Positions 54,775 through 63,912 of a stretch of DNA of 64,000 nt are shown here, in pieces; position 1 is the first letter of the stretch; the number at the start of each line of letters is the position of its first letter. The notes below the pieces were generated by a model. It ran no database searches. It was given only the letters and a program-made list of their open reading frames with translations, and was not told the DNA's origin. The stretch comes from Bdellovibrionia bacterium (lineage in GTDB: Bacteria; Bdellovibrionota; Bdellovibrionia; Bdellovibrionales; JAGQZY01), in the NCBI GenBank assembly GCA_030424715.1, contig JAUHWH010000009.1:62001-126000 (forward strand). Reading direction: 5' to 3'. Both the position numbers and the translations under genes were made by a program.

Positions 54775-55401
54775 TTAAAGAGCTCCTCCCCGGATATGAA
54801 GAAGCTTGGTGACCTTGCCATTCGCCGTCCCAGGCAATTCATGGACTTTGGCGTGAAACTGCCCTTGAGCCCACTGACAACAGTCTTCAAAGTCAGGACG
54901 ACCCGGGTCGACAATCAAAATGTCTTTGACCCTGTCGTGGACGGCCTTCTCGATTAGGCCCATCAGTTCAACCGCAGCGGCCTCAGAGTAGCAAACCTCG
55001 GCCCCCAAAATGATGTCGTACCCATCGAGACTCTCTTGAGAAAGGTCTAAGAAACTGGCTTTTTGGGTCTGAACCGTCACCTTGTTGAGTTGGGCATGGA
55101 GTTCGACAATGGGAAGCACGTTGTCATCGAAGTCCGAGCAAGTGACCTCACAATCAAAGACTTTTGCAAGATAAACTCCCAATAATCCCCAGCCACAGCC
55201 GATCTCGAGAACACGACGCTCTCTGAGCTCGAAAGGTGCCTTCTGGAGGTGGCCAATAAGTCTTAAAGACGAGGCCCAGACTTTGTTGCCGAACTCAACA
55301 GGTCGCCGCTTAGAGCGGTTCTGAGAGCGTATTTCGGGATGATTACCGGTGAAGTATTGAAATCCATGGATTTCTTTAACGTGAGCGCTGATCATCTTCA
55401 T
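54775..55401 (-). CDS. Class I SAM-dependent methyltransferase, lysine-methyltransferase-like
   Basis: About 208 residues. Motif I is VLEIGCGWGLLGVYLAK, and post I lies in CSDFDDNVLP. The upstream VWASSLRLIGHL and the IILGAEVCYSEAA segment resemble the METTL-type protein lysine methyltransferases. The target is unknown. The start ATG 55401 is chosen as it begins the conserved part, but the ribosome binding site is weak; the ORF is open to 55536. Confidence 0.8.
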   Translation of the reverse strand: MKMISAHVKEIHGFQYFTGNHPEIRSQNRSKRRPVEFGNKVWASSLRLIGHLQKAPFELRERRVLEIGCGWGLLGVYLAKVFDCEVTCSDFDDNVLPIVELHAQLNKVTVQTQKASFLDLSQESLDGYDIILGAEVCYSEAAAVELMGLIEKAVHDRVKDILIVDPGRPDFEDCCQWAQGQFHAKVHELPGTANGKVTKLLHIRGGAL

Positions 55402-55568
55402 ATTTCTAGCAGGACTTCTTACAAATAGGAACCTCAGCCCCACAGCATTCCTGACCACCATAGTGCCTATGCGAAATATTTCATCCCAGCCATTTAATCC
55501 CCCAATCCTATTGACGCAGGCCGAGTTGTTCTTCAATATGCCTACAAAAATAAAAAAAGGAACATTTC

Positions 55569-56033
55569 ATGAAATTAATGAGCGAATTTTTAGCCCACGT
55601 CCTAAACAAAGGTGCAACAGCCAAAGAGGCTCTTGTTGCAGAAGGAAAATCAGAAGAAGAAATCGAAGCTTCTCTTGGAGAAACCTTTAAATTCAAAGAA
55701 AATCGCCTCAAGTATTTTGTGTCAGCAATTGATGTGGCGAAAGAGTCCACTCTCGAGAAACTCTACCGCATACGGATCTATAGCTACGATGAAAACGACA
55801 AAATCCCAGAAGCCGCTGTTCAGGTGGATGACGTCTATTTTGTTCCAGAAGAAAACCCAGCCAAACGCGGTAGCTTGCCTGTGACAGCCAAGCCTGGCCA
55901 AAAAGGCAAGGGTGGTAAAAAAGATCGTCCGAAAGGCCCACGCCCTTCACCATGGGGAGAGTCCCCAGAGGAAATCGCATTGAAAAAAGCGGCCAGCAAG
56001 AAAGCCGCCGAAGCCAAAGCCGCAACCAATTAG
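55569..56033 (+). CDS. Hypothetical protein with basic, low-complexity tail
   Basis: 154 residues. Residues 1-~95 look globular (two helices, then KLYRIRIYSYDENDK). The last ~55 residues are rich in Lys, Gly, Pro and Ala (GKGGKKDRPKGPRPSP) and probably unfolded, maybe binding nucleic acid. ATG 55569 has AAAGGA at 7 bases. No known family. A hairpin lies downstream. Confidence 0.6.
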   Translation: MKLMSEFLAHVLNKGATAKEALVAEGKSEEEIEASLGETFKFKENRLKYFVSAIDVAKESTLEKLYRIRIYSYDENDKIPEAAVQVDDVYFVPEENPAKRGSLPVTAKPGQKGKGGKKDRPKGPRPSPWGESPEEIALKKAASKKAAEAKAATN

Positions 56034-56061
56034 AGTTCCGACTTCGAAAGCCTTTCATACC

Positions 56062-56091
56062 AAAGAGGCCCACAGGTTTTGGGGTCTCTTT
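56062..56091. terminator. Possible bidirectional terminator
   Basis: A 10-bp stem (AAAGAGGCCC and GGGTCTCTTT with one G-T pair) around a 10-base loop lies 29 bases after the stop of the basic-tail protein gene. The T-run is only the three T at the stem base, so strength is uncertain. Confidence 0.5.
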
Positions 56092-56169
56092 AACGACCAC
56101 TCTAAGTCTCATCACAGTCTTCATCTTTTTTTGAAAAGGCGGCGCCCTGTTTTATGTCAGGGCCTTCTC

Positions 56170-56733
56170 TCAGTGCGCGATGAAGTTCTGAGGAATTTTT
56201 GGTTTCGCGTTTTGCAGAACCAATTTCGCCTCGGCCAATGTCTCCTCAAGGGATCGCTCGGACGAAAGAGCTTTGCCTATGTGAGCCACTTTCTTTTCGT
56301 AATCTAAGTAGCAGACGATGATCGGAACACCAGCTTGCTGAGCGATATGATAGAATCCGGTTTTCCACTTTGACACAGGCTTTCGCGTTCCCTCAGGGGC
56401 AATGCAAAGAAAACACTCCTCATCCTGAGCAAAAACTTGGGCCAGTTGCTCGACATAGTTGTGTCCAGCACAGGGGCGCCGATCAATGGGTAGGGCCCCG
56501 AGAGCCAACAGAAAATTTTTGAGAGGAAAAACCAAAGCTTCTTTCTTGATAATAAATCGAAAACGCCGATCAAGGTTAAACATGGTACCCAAACTAAAAA
56601 TAAGATCCCAGTTCGAAGTGTGGGCCCCACCTATCAGCACCGCCTTTTTCACACCGGGAGGGATCTCCCCTGCGACCGTCCAACCCGTCCAGTTGAAATA
56701 GGATTTGAATAGAAACTTGAACAACCACAACAT
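56170..56733 (-). CDS. PlsC-type acyltransferase
   Basis: 187 residues, short for PlsC. The LPLAT HX4D motif is HTSNWD, the EGTR motif is present (PEGTRKPVSKWKTGFYHIA) and PIIVCYLDY gives the later block. It probably acylates lysophospholipids or a related acceptor at the membrane. The substrate is unknown. It resembles the small acyltransferases found outside the plsB/plsC pathway. Confidence 0.85.
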   Translation of the reverse strand: MLWLFKFLFKSYFNWTGWTVAGEIPPGVKKAVLIGGAHTSNWDLIFSLGTMFNLDRRFRFIIKKEALVFPLKNFLLALGALPIDRRPCAGHNYVEQLAQVFAQDEECFLCIAPEGTRKPVSKWKTGFYHIAQQAGVPIIVCYLDYEKKVAHIGKALSSERSLEETLAEAKLVLQNAKPKIPQNFIAH

Positions 56734-57172
56734 AGAAAGACCTTAACGTTTCGAGCGGCGCCACAGCAACTGAAATCCGGAGATCTGTTGAGGCACCTAA
56801 CAAGAATTACCCAGTGCCCCGAATGGGCGAAATTGGATCAAGAATTTAAAGCCAAAATGTACCGCATCAGACCAAAATTCATGCCCGCCCCTTGCATACA
56901 GACCCACGCTGTTGTGGAGGCCGAAAAGGTTGCCTTCGGGAACCCGCGTTTTTATTCTTCCTCTTTCAAAAAAAATATTAAATGAGGGATTTGCTCACCG
57001 CAAGGAGCTATCGAGAGTGTCCGACTTGCTGAGGATCTTTCGAAGTCGATGAACTCGGTGCAGATTTCTTTGATCATTTTACCATTTAGTGCTCTTATTC
57101 AAGAACGATGACGTTTGCTAATATCACTCGAACAACTCTGAGATTTTATACCAACTTAAAGAGAGGCGACTC
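56734..57172. other. Intergenic region, possible gene remnant
   Basis: 439 bases between the divergent acyltransferase and RND genes. A 65-codon ORF (56788-56985, TTG start) has no ribosome binding site and unclear composition; it could be a remnant. The right third is A/T-rich and likely carries the RND promoter, which I cannot place. Confidence 0.5.
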
Positions 57173-60100
57173 TTGCTAGGGTTTCTGCGTTATTTTGCAG
57201 AGCGCACTTTTGTAGCCAATGTGGTTATGTTCGGCCTTATTCTCTCCTCCATTTTTTTCTGGAATGTCATCGGCAAAGAGGAGCGCCCTGAGTTTGCTCG
57301 CAAGTGGGTACGAGGTAGCATCCCCTACCCAGGGGCCTCGGCAGAGGACGTTGAAAAATTCGTCTTAAAGCCCATTGAGGAACAGTTCAAGGGGATTTCG
57401 GGTCTTGATGAAGTTCGCGCCACAGCGGCCTTTGGACAAGCCTCTTTTATGGTGTTCCTCGACCCCAACACCGAAGATCTCAACGAGAAATATCAAGAAG
57501 TGAAAGACGCCGTGGAGCGCGCGGACCTTCCCCTGGAAACTGAAGACCCGTCTTATGGTCGTTTTAATTCAGCAGAAAAAGCCATTGTCGATATCGGAGT
57601 CTACCTTGAAGATTCGGAGCTGCTGGATGTTGCCGCTAGACAGAAGCTCCAGCAGTACGTCTTGACCTTTCGCAATCAATTGCTAGCACTGCAAGAAGTC
57701 AGTGGTGTGGACAGCAAAGGCTATTTAAAGCCGGAGCTTCAAATCAAAGTCGAACCGACCCAGTTGCTCGAGTACGAGCTCCCCCTGGCGGAAATCGCCA
57801 AACAAATTGAAGCCCAGCACCTCCGCACCCCTCTTGGCGTCATGGAGGATAAGTTTGAGTCCGAGGTGGCGCTAAAATCATTTTTGGACGACATCGAGCC
57901 GCTCAAACAGACCGTGCTTCGCAACAGCTTTCAAGGCAGCCAGGTTTTATTGCAAGATCTTGCTAAGGTTGAACATGGATTTGAAAAAACCACGTCGATT
58001 CTAAAAATTCAGGGACGCGAAGCGGTTGTGCTGAATATAAAAAAGAGCCGTGGCGTGGGTATTCTAAAAGCACGCGAGGCTGTGATGGCTCTTGCCGATC
58101 GATTCTCGAAGAGTCATAACGAATCCAAGGTTCGTATTCTCCTGCTCGACGATGAGTCCTACGATGTTAGAAATCGCTTGAGTATTATTTCGATCAACGG
58201 GCTAGCGGGTTTTGCCATTATCTTGTTAGTGTTGTTTTTCTTTCTCGACTTCAAATCGGGTTTTTGGGTGGCCATGGGACTTCCCTTTTCACTGGCCTTC
58301 ACTCTGATTGCCTGTCTGTTGGCGGGATACACCGTCAATAATGTCACCTTGGCCGCTGTCATTATTGTGTTGGGGATTGTTGTCGACGACGCGATTATTG
58401 TCGCCGATAACATTGCAAAATTTAAGGGGAAGTTCTCGGACCCGATCGAGGCCACAACCAAAGCCACTCTCAATGTTCTGCAACCCGTTCTGGCGGGAGT
58501 GCTAACCACCTGTGTGGCCTTTGTCCCCTTGCTGTTTTTCGAGGGTCGATTTGGCTCTATGGTGCAGGCCATTCCTTTAGTTGTCAGTTTTATGCTCGTC
58601 GCTAGTTTGTTAGAATCCTATTTTATCCTCCCCGCCCACATGACTGATAGAGCCACTGTCCCCAATAAAAGGGCGACTCACTTAGTCTCCAGCATTGCCC
58701 GATTGCGGCTGTCTATTATGGGTGCTCTTGAGGGGTGGTATCGCAAGGGACTGGATAGAGGCATTCGCAACCGTAAATGGGTTTTCCTTTTGTTTTTGGG
58801 TTTCTTAGGCGCATCGGTGTATCTGTTTTATAATCACATGGATTTTATAATGTTCCCACGGGAACAAGCCAAAGAATTTGCAGTCAAAGTGGTCGCGCCA
58901 AAAGGAACCACTCGATTGGAAATGGCAGAAAAAGTGAAAAAAATTGAACAACTCTTTCTTGATGACAAATTTAACTCTATTGTTGGCTTCCGCACCAGTA
59001 TCGGCGAAAGTCGTCGCGGTGGGCAGGTTCATGAAAACCGGGCCGCTCTGCGAATCGAGATTTTGCCACCATCAGAACAAACCACTTCATCTGAGGATAT
59101 GATCGCCTATTGGGAAGCTGAGGCGAAGAAGATTCCCGACTTTGAGGAAGTGCAATTTCTTGAGAGTTGGTGGAGCAACGACAGCGGAAGCCCCATATCC
59201 ATCGAAATTCTAGAAAACAATGATGTCATTCGAAGAAAGATATCCGAAAAGCTTTCCGCCGAAATGGCAAAAATATCCAGTTTAAAAAACATTGAAATTG
59301 AGCGCCCGATTGAGAAAAACGAATTTGCTCTGGATCTCGATCGAGCCAAGGCCATGCGTCTTAACATAGATATCGGGCAACTGGCTCGCACCTTGCGAGC
59401 TTATATTCAGGGACAGATTCTCTATCGCCTTTACACTGAAGAAGAGGTGGATGTTCGCTTGACCAGCGTCGATGGTGCCAAAAACAATATCGACCAAATA
59501 TTGAATTTACGCGCCTCGAACAGCCAGGGCTACTTGGTCCCCATCAGCCAGTTGGTTGATGTGCGAGAACACAAAAAGCCAGCCAACATCCCTAGGGTGA
59601 ACTACAAACGAGTGAATATGGTTTATGCAGACCTCCACCCCAATGCTGAAATGACTCCTCTCAACATCGCTGACTATCTTGAAGCGGAGGTCTTCCCTCA
59701 TTTGATGCAGGAAAGTCCCACAACTTTATTTAATTTTCGTGGCGAGATTGAGGACTCCAGAGACTCGCAAGATGACTTCTTTGTTTCGATCATTATGACT
59801 CTGGGGCTGATCTATATTATTTTAACTTTTATGTTCGGCTCTCTAACTATGCCGTTGATTATCGGATCCATCATTCCCTTTGGAGTGGCAGGGGTGATCT
59901 TTGCGTTTTGGAGTCATGGCATGGAGCAGTTCGGTTTCTTTGCCGTGATCGGTACCCTCGGTATGCTTGGTGTTGTGATTAACGACTCCATCGTCATGGT
60001 GGATCGTTTTGAATCGGACCTCCCACCCAACAACGACCGCGAAATCATGAACGCGTCTATTACTGACGTGGCGGTGACTCGATTGCGCCCAGTGCTCTTA

Positions 60101-60292
60101 ACCACACTGACCACTGTGGCGGGCATTTTCCCGACAGCTTATGGTTTGGGAGGTTACGACGCGATGTTGGCTGATATGATGTTAGCCATGGCGTGGGGCA
60201 TGATCTTTGGCACCGCCATCACCTTGTTCTTAATGCCGATCATCTACTCTTTTCTGATGAGCGGTCGCAAAGCCATTCAGGAGGTGTTATGA
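57173..60292 (+). CDS. RND-family efflux transporter (AcrB/MexB-like)
   Basis: 1039 residues. The 12-helix RND layout has two large periplasmic loops. The proton relay acids D405-D406 lie in GIVVDDAIIVADN, and NDSIVMVDRF in the second half matches. It pumps drugs, lipids or metals outward by proton exchange. Start TTG 57173 follows GAGAGG at 6-7 bases. The gene overlaps the TolC-like gene (ATGA). No membrane fusion protein is found next to it. Confidence 0.93.
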   Translation: MLGFLRYFAERTFVANVVMFGLILSSIFFWNVIGKEERPEFARKWVRGSIPYPGASAEDVEKFVLKPIEEQFKGISGLDEVRATAAFGQASFMVFLDPNTEDLNEKYQEVKDAVERADLPLETEDPSYGRFNSAEKAIVDIGVYLEDSELLDVAARQKLQQYVLTFRNQLLALQEVSGVDSKGYLKPELQIKVEPTQLLEYELPLAEIAKQIEAQHLRTPLGVMEDKFESEVALKSFLDDIEPLKQTVLRNSFQGSQVLLQDLAKVEHGFEKTTSILKIQGREAVVLNIKKSRGVGILKAREAVMALADRFSKSHNESKVRILLLDDESYDVRNRLSIISINGLAGFAIILLVLFFFLDFKSGFWVAMGLPFSLAFTLIACLLAGYTVNNVTLAAVIIVLGIVVDDAIIVADNIAKFKGKFSDPIEATTKATLNVLQPVLAGVLTTCVAFVPLLFFEGRFGSMVQAIPLVVSFMLVASLLESYFILPAHMTDRATVPNKRATHLVSSIARLRLSIMGALEGWYRKGLDRGIRNRKWVFLLFLGFLGASVYLFYNHMDFIMFPREQAKEFAVKVVAPKGTTRLEMAEKVKKIEQLFLDDKFNSIVGFRTSIGESRRGGQVHENRAALRIEILPPSEQTTSSEDMIAYWEAEAKKIPDFEEVQFLESWWSNDSGSPISIEILENNDVIRRKISEKLSAEMAKISSLKNIEIERPIEKNEFALDLDRAKAMRLNIDIGQLARTLRAYIQGQILYRLYTEEEVDVRLTSVDGAKNNIDQILNLRASNSQGYLVPISQLVDVREHKKPANIPRVNYKRVNMVYADLHPNAEMTPLNIADYLEAEVFPHLMQESPTTLFNFRGEIEDSRDSQDDFFVSIIMTLGLIYIILTFMFGSLTMPLIIGSIIPFGVAGVIFAFWSHGMEQFGFFAVIGTLGMLGVVINDSIVMVDRFESDLPPNNDREIMNASITDVAVTRLRPVLLTTLTTVAGIFPTAYGLGGYDAMLADMMLAMAWGMIFGTAITLFLMPIIYSFLMSGRKAIQEVL

Positions 60293-61647
60293 GATCTCTC
60301 TCCCCCCTTCTCGTTCTACTCTTCAGCCCATGGGGCTGGGCAACCCCTTTGAGCATTGAAGACTATACGGAATTACTTAAAAAAAATGATACTGAAATCC
60401 AGCGCTACATTCACCAACGGATGCAGACGCGCTTTCAAGCGGACCTCAACCTCCCTGACAGCCGCTGGGTCCTGTCTTTGACAAACTCTCATGGTATTGC
60501 CATCGGCCAAGCCCCAACCACCCGTCGCACGGATATCAGCCTCAACAAAAATTTTCGTAGCACGGGCACTGAAATTGAAATTGGCTTTAACAAAAACACC
60601 CTGGCCGATCGCCAAGAAGAAATCCAATCGGTGCAGTTGCGACAGAGTTTGTTAAGAAACTTTTTTGGGCAACAAAACCGGGTGAGAGAAGAGGGGCTCA
60701 GCCAACAAAACCGAGTCACCTTGCTCCAGCTGGCTGAAACCTACGAAGACTACATGGCTGAAAAACTGGGACAATATTTAGACTTCGTTTTGGCATGGCA
60801 GAATTTCAAGACAGCCGAACAACAGCTGGGCGAGATTACTAACATCTGGAAAGAAGTCCGACAAAGAAAACAAAACAATATCGCCTTGGCGGTCGACATC
60901 TATCGCGCCGAGGTCGAGAAGATCCAGTTTGAACGCAATCTTATCGAAGCCAAGCAAGACCTACAGAGACTGCGTAAACTCTTGATGGCCCAAGTGACGA
61001 CCACTGACAAGGATTTTGCTCCGTCCAAGGGTGTACCCCTTGTTAACGAGAACATCTTGTTTGAAAAAGAAGAGCAGAACTTTTTAAGCGACGGGCGCAG
61101 CATTAAAATTCATAGAAGCCGGATCTCGGCGGCGGAGAAGCTCAAAGACGCCACTCGCCGCGACCTCTACCCCGAGGCCCAATTGATTCTTGGCTACAAC
61201 AACGACCAATCTCGACGCTTCAGCACAATCATCAGTCGTGAAGAAAAGCTGGTGGGAGTCAATTTCTCCTACGCCTTCGACAGTTCCCAGAGAGGGGCCC
61301 AGGTGGCGCAAGCGCAATTTAATTTGCAGCAAGCCGAGCTGTTGAGCCTGTCTCAACGCAAAAGGGTGACTTCGCTTATCGATAACCTGAAGGATCAAAT
61401 CACTTTGCAAAAACAACGAGTCACATTGATCGAAAAACAAGTTCGAATAGCAAAAAAGTTACTGCGCGGTGAGAACCAACGCTTTAAAAAAGGCCGTATC
61501 GATCTCGAGACCCTTATCAACACCCAGAACAGCTATCACGTTGTGCGCTACGAACTCGCTGCCCAACAGGTGCTGCTGGCTCGCCACATCCTGAACTGGA
61601 AAGTTCTTGTGGATCAATTGGTCTCTTCCGAGTTATTCGAAAACTAG
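60289..61647 (+). CDS. TolC-family outer-membrane channel
   Basis: 452 residues from ATG 60289, overlapping the RND stop (ATGA). The signal peptide ends near GWA. Outer membrane efflux protein features follow: long Gln/Arg-rich helices, two similar halves, and NFKTAEQQLGEITNIW and VDIYRAEVEKIQFERNLIEAKQDL of the first repeat. It forms a trimeric tunnel with the RND pump. The RND pump and this channel are the only pump parts in the window. Confidence 0.9.
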   Translation: MRSLSPLLVLLFSPWGWATPLSIEDYTELLKKNDTEIQRYIHQRMQTRFQADLNLPDSRWVLSLTNSHGIAIGQAPTTRRTDISLNKNFRSTGTEIEIGFNKNTLADRQEEIQSVQLRQSLLRNFFGQQNRVREEGLSQQNRVTLLQLAETYEDYMAEKLGQYLDFVLAWQNFKTAEQQLGEITNIWKEVRQRKQNNIALAVDIYRAEVEKIQFERNLIEAKQDLQRLRKLLMAQVTTTDKDFAPSKGVPLVNENILFEKEEQNFLSDGRSIKIHRSRISAAEKLKDATRRDLYPEAQLILGYNNDQSRRFSTIISREEKLVGVNFSYAFDSSQRGAQVAQAQFNLQQAELLSLSQRKRVTSLIDNLKDQITLQKQRVTLIEKQVRIAKKLLRGENQRFKKGRIDLETLINTQNSYHVVRYELAAQQVLLARHILNWKVLVDQLVSSELFEN

Positions 61648-61664
61648 GTCGCTCGGCTCTGTCT

Positions 61665-62360
61665 TTATTTAAAGTACCTGACGATGGCCGGACGCTCTTC
61701 AATGCACTCTTTCGGACCACCGACGGCGTAGGCAAGAACCTCGAGGTCATCACGCAGAACTCTGGTGTTGTCGATGTCGTTGCCATACTCAAATCGCAAC
61801 GTTGAATCATCAACACCGGGGATTTTCGCAGGGTCAAGAACCAAGCGATACTGCTCGCCGTTGTTATTGTTGTGATTATAATCGCGGCCCGCGCACCTTA
61901 CTTCGGTACCATTGTCAACATGCTCCAATCCGGTCAGATCTTCAACATTGAATCCTTCGCCCCTCGACAAATCGTCGCCTTGTAAAACTACGCCTCCAGC
62001 TAAGGAGAGCAGACGTTGTTTGGTCACTTCAGACCCCATAGGGTTTCCAGGATTGTTGAGCCAAATCAGATCATAACCCTCGGTATCGGCTTCAGACAGC
62101 CCTCCACTTGGTTCTTCGAAAAATGTAACGTCGTAGCGTCTCAGAAGGGAATCTCTCACATAAAGGGTGTCCTCGGAACTTTCGTCACCACTGTTGTGAT
62201 CTTTAACCAATAGAATTTTAGGATTGTTGACAGGTGTCGTATAGCGAACGATGGCTTCTGCTATTAACTGGGCGGCCGAACCCAGTTGTCTCAAATCGAA
62301 AATTAGGAAAATGAATTCCCTTGCCAAAAACAGCCTCTCCCCAGTGGCACCATTGGCCAC
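61665..62360 (-). pseudogene. C-terminal remnant of a larger exported protein
   Basis: The 231-codon ORF starts at GTG 62360 with no signal peptide and an N-terminus reading FLAREFIFLIFDLRQLGSAAQ, like the end of a vWA-type domain. The next region (KILLVKDHNSGDESSEDT to the end) looks like a glutamine-amidotransferase-like or secreted domain with DLIWLNNPG and GGVVLQGDD. It could be a real gene with a different start, but the missing front suggests truncation. In another frame upstream a second ORF has no recognisable homology. The sequence around it also holds other gene debris. Confidence 0.45.
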
Positions 62361-62667
62361 AGGCTATTGCCCCGCCCTGGATTGTTGCATACACCAGTAC
62401 CACTGGTGGGAGATATTATGAGATCTATTTTATTATTTTTTTAGCCCCTATCCTTTGTTCACAGATCACACTGACAAAAGATCAAGATATTAACGAGATC
62501 ACGACTGGGCTATCCTGAAATGGTGTACCGAAATAGCCAAGCTTCGAACTGCCACTCTCTCAGATAGGACAAACAAGGCGCGGAGAGACGGGCCATACAC
62601 TTAAAATGGGTACGAATTTTGAATTTTAAAAAATCACTGTGTCTAATTCACTGGATCGGAGCATTTT
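62361..62667. other. Intergenic region with a broken gene remnant
   Basis: 307 bases between the minus-strand remnant and the HEMAH protein gene. It holds the broken signal-peptide ORF described separately (62418-62518). The rest shows no hairpin terminator or clear promoter. The final 60 bases lead to the ribosome binding site GGAG (62658-62661) of the next gene. Confidence 0.5.
62418..62518 (+). pseudogene. Short frameshifted secreted-peptide remnant
   Basis: ATG 62418 opens a frame that stops after eight codons at a run of seven T (62436-62442). Adding one T would join it to the next frame and give a 33-residue peptide with a clean signal peptide (MRSILLFF joined to LAPILCSQITLTKD) ending at TGA 62516-62518. 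This suggests a broken gene start or a phase-variable tract. The remaining body of the gene is absent. Confidence 0.3.
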
Positions 62668-63672
62668 ATGCTAATGAAATTGTTGTTTTTTTTGACATCT
62701 GTGTGCCTAATTTTGCATTCCTTTACCTCGGCCGCCAAAAGCACTCAAGAGCCTCGAGAGCAACGCCCAAATGATCCTCTTATACAGGTTCATGCCGATC
62801 TTGCCGAAGCCACTGCCCAGTTCCCTGAATCTCCGCATTTGAATTTCGCTGTCCTCGCGGAGTTTATCGACAAGGGTGGCGAAGGGCAGCTGATCTCGTA
62901 TCAGGTTACAGCTCAATCACCCGTGCCTATGAAGTTTTGGAATTCAAGCTACCTGCACAATGACGTTTACTTGGTTGTTCAGGATGAAAACTCGATCCCT
63001 CCAATCCTTCCGAATTCGGGATCCCTTTGGTTGCGTTCGGCAAGGCTCCAGAAGCGTTTACGGCAACACATCACAGAACATGGTGTCCTGCTTTTAAGTG
63101 GAAACTCTACGACCAATGGGTTTGTGTCGATACCCGCGGACGATCAGATTAGTCTTGTTTCTGACTTTTTGAGAGCAGAAATTGTAAAAAGCGCGCCAAT
63201 CCTCAGGCTGGGACCTTATGGAGACTTTTCCATTTATGAGCACGAAATGGCTCATTTTCATCGATTTGTAGATGGGATTATGCCAACAACATCACAACAG
63301 GTTAAAGAGTTTTACAGAGAAGAGTTTCCCCAGTTTTCAAGTAAAGTTTTTTCCTGCGTGGAAGAGTCTCATGCTTACCAGATCCAGTGGCAAGCAATCA
63401 ATCAAGTTGACTCTTCTTCTGGTCCATTTTTTCTATCTCAATCTATAGAGGGAGCCGTTGAAAAAAAAATCTCTGAAGTTAATTATCCAGAGTTTCGCAA
63501 AGGGAAAAAAGTAGAGATGATTAAGAAAGCAAGGATGCATTGTGAAAATGCCAGAGAGTACCTTGGCAAAGATGATATAGACCAAGAATTCAAAAACAAA
63601 CTCAATAATTTTTTAGAAAAGAAAATGCCCAAAGAGGGGTTGTTTTCTTATTCGTCCCTCATTGAAAACTAA
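62668..63672 (+). CDS. Secreted putative metallopeptidase with HEMAH motif
   Basis: 334 residues. A signal peptide (LLFFLTSVCLILHSFTSAA) is followed by a region with no known domain. H192-E-M-A-H196 (HExxH) lies in FSIYEHEMAHFHRF, and E232 or E233 in SCVEESHAYQ could be the third zinc ligand, in gluzincin style. A C-terminal helical, charged tail follows. ATG 62668 has GGAG at 6 bases. No family is recognised; the zinc reading is from the motif only. Confidence 0.55.
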   Translation: MLMKLLFFLTSVCLILHSFTSAAKSTQEPREQRPNDPLIQVHADLAEATAQFPESPHLNFAVLAEFIDKGGEGQLISYQVTAQSPVPMKFWNSSYLHNDVYLVVQDENSIPPILPNSGSLWLRSARLQKRLRQHITEHGVLLLSGNSTTNGFVSIPADDQISLVSDFLRAEIVKSAPILRLGPYGDFSIYEHEMAHFHRFVDGIMPTTSQQVKEFYREEFPQFSSKVFSCVEESHAYQIQWQAINQVDSSSGPFFLSQSIEGAVEKKISEVNYPEFRKGKKVEMIKKARMHCENAREYLGKDDIDQEFKNKLNNFLEKKMPKEGLFSYSSLIEN

Positions 63673-63685
63673 AGCTAGAAGCTTC

Positions 63686-63780
63686 AAGCCGCGCGCACGC
63701 TCGTGCGCCAAAATACAAATGGAGTAAGTCCTGTCGAATCTTGCATGAACACACTGAATGTCTTGTGAAGTGGCGTCCCC
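63686..63780. repeat. Imperfect direct repeat, copy A (tRNA-Glu flank)
   Basis: The stretch from AAGCCGCG to TGGCGTCCCC is about 95 bases and recurs at 63821. Shared blocks include CAAATGGAG and TTGTGAA(G/A)TGGCGTCCCC. The last ten bases equal the reverse complement of the 3' acceptor end plus CCA of the downstream tRNA-Glu. A GCGCACG/CGTGCGC hairpin (63693-63708) lies at the start. Confidence 0.6.
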
Positions 63781-63797
63781 TACTCCCGTCTCCCCCT

Positions 63798-63819
63798 ACG
63801 GGTTCGAATCCCGTTGGGG
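63798..63819 (+). other. tRNA T-arm and acceptor fragment (plus strand)
   Basis: ACGGG-TTCGAAT-CCCGT followed by TGGGG forms a full T-stem-loop and part of an acceptor 3' strand. It matches the T-arm of the tRNA-Glu at 63903-63978, apart from one base in the loop, but is on the opposite strand and lacks the rest of a tRNA. Confidence 0.55.
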
Positions 63820-63820
63820 T

Positions 63821-63912
63821 AAGCCGCGAGCGCTAGCGAGCCAACATTCAAATGGAGCAAATTCTGGGGAAGTGTAAACGACCAGCATCGGTCTTTGTGA
63901 AATGGCGTCCCC
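63821..63912. repeat. Imperfect direct repeat, copy B (tRNA-Glu flank)
   Basis: Second copy of the ~93-base unit, running from AAGCCGCG into the 3' end of the intact tRNA-Glu. It differs from copy A by small indels and substitutions; instead of the hairpin it shows GCGAGCGCTAGCGAGC. Confidence 0.6.

Noticed and set aside
56788-56985. 65-codon plus ORF upstream of the RND gene
   Set aside because: TTG start without ribosome binding site and no family; kept only as a possible remnant in the intergenic note.
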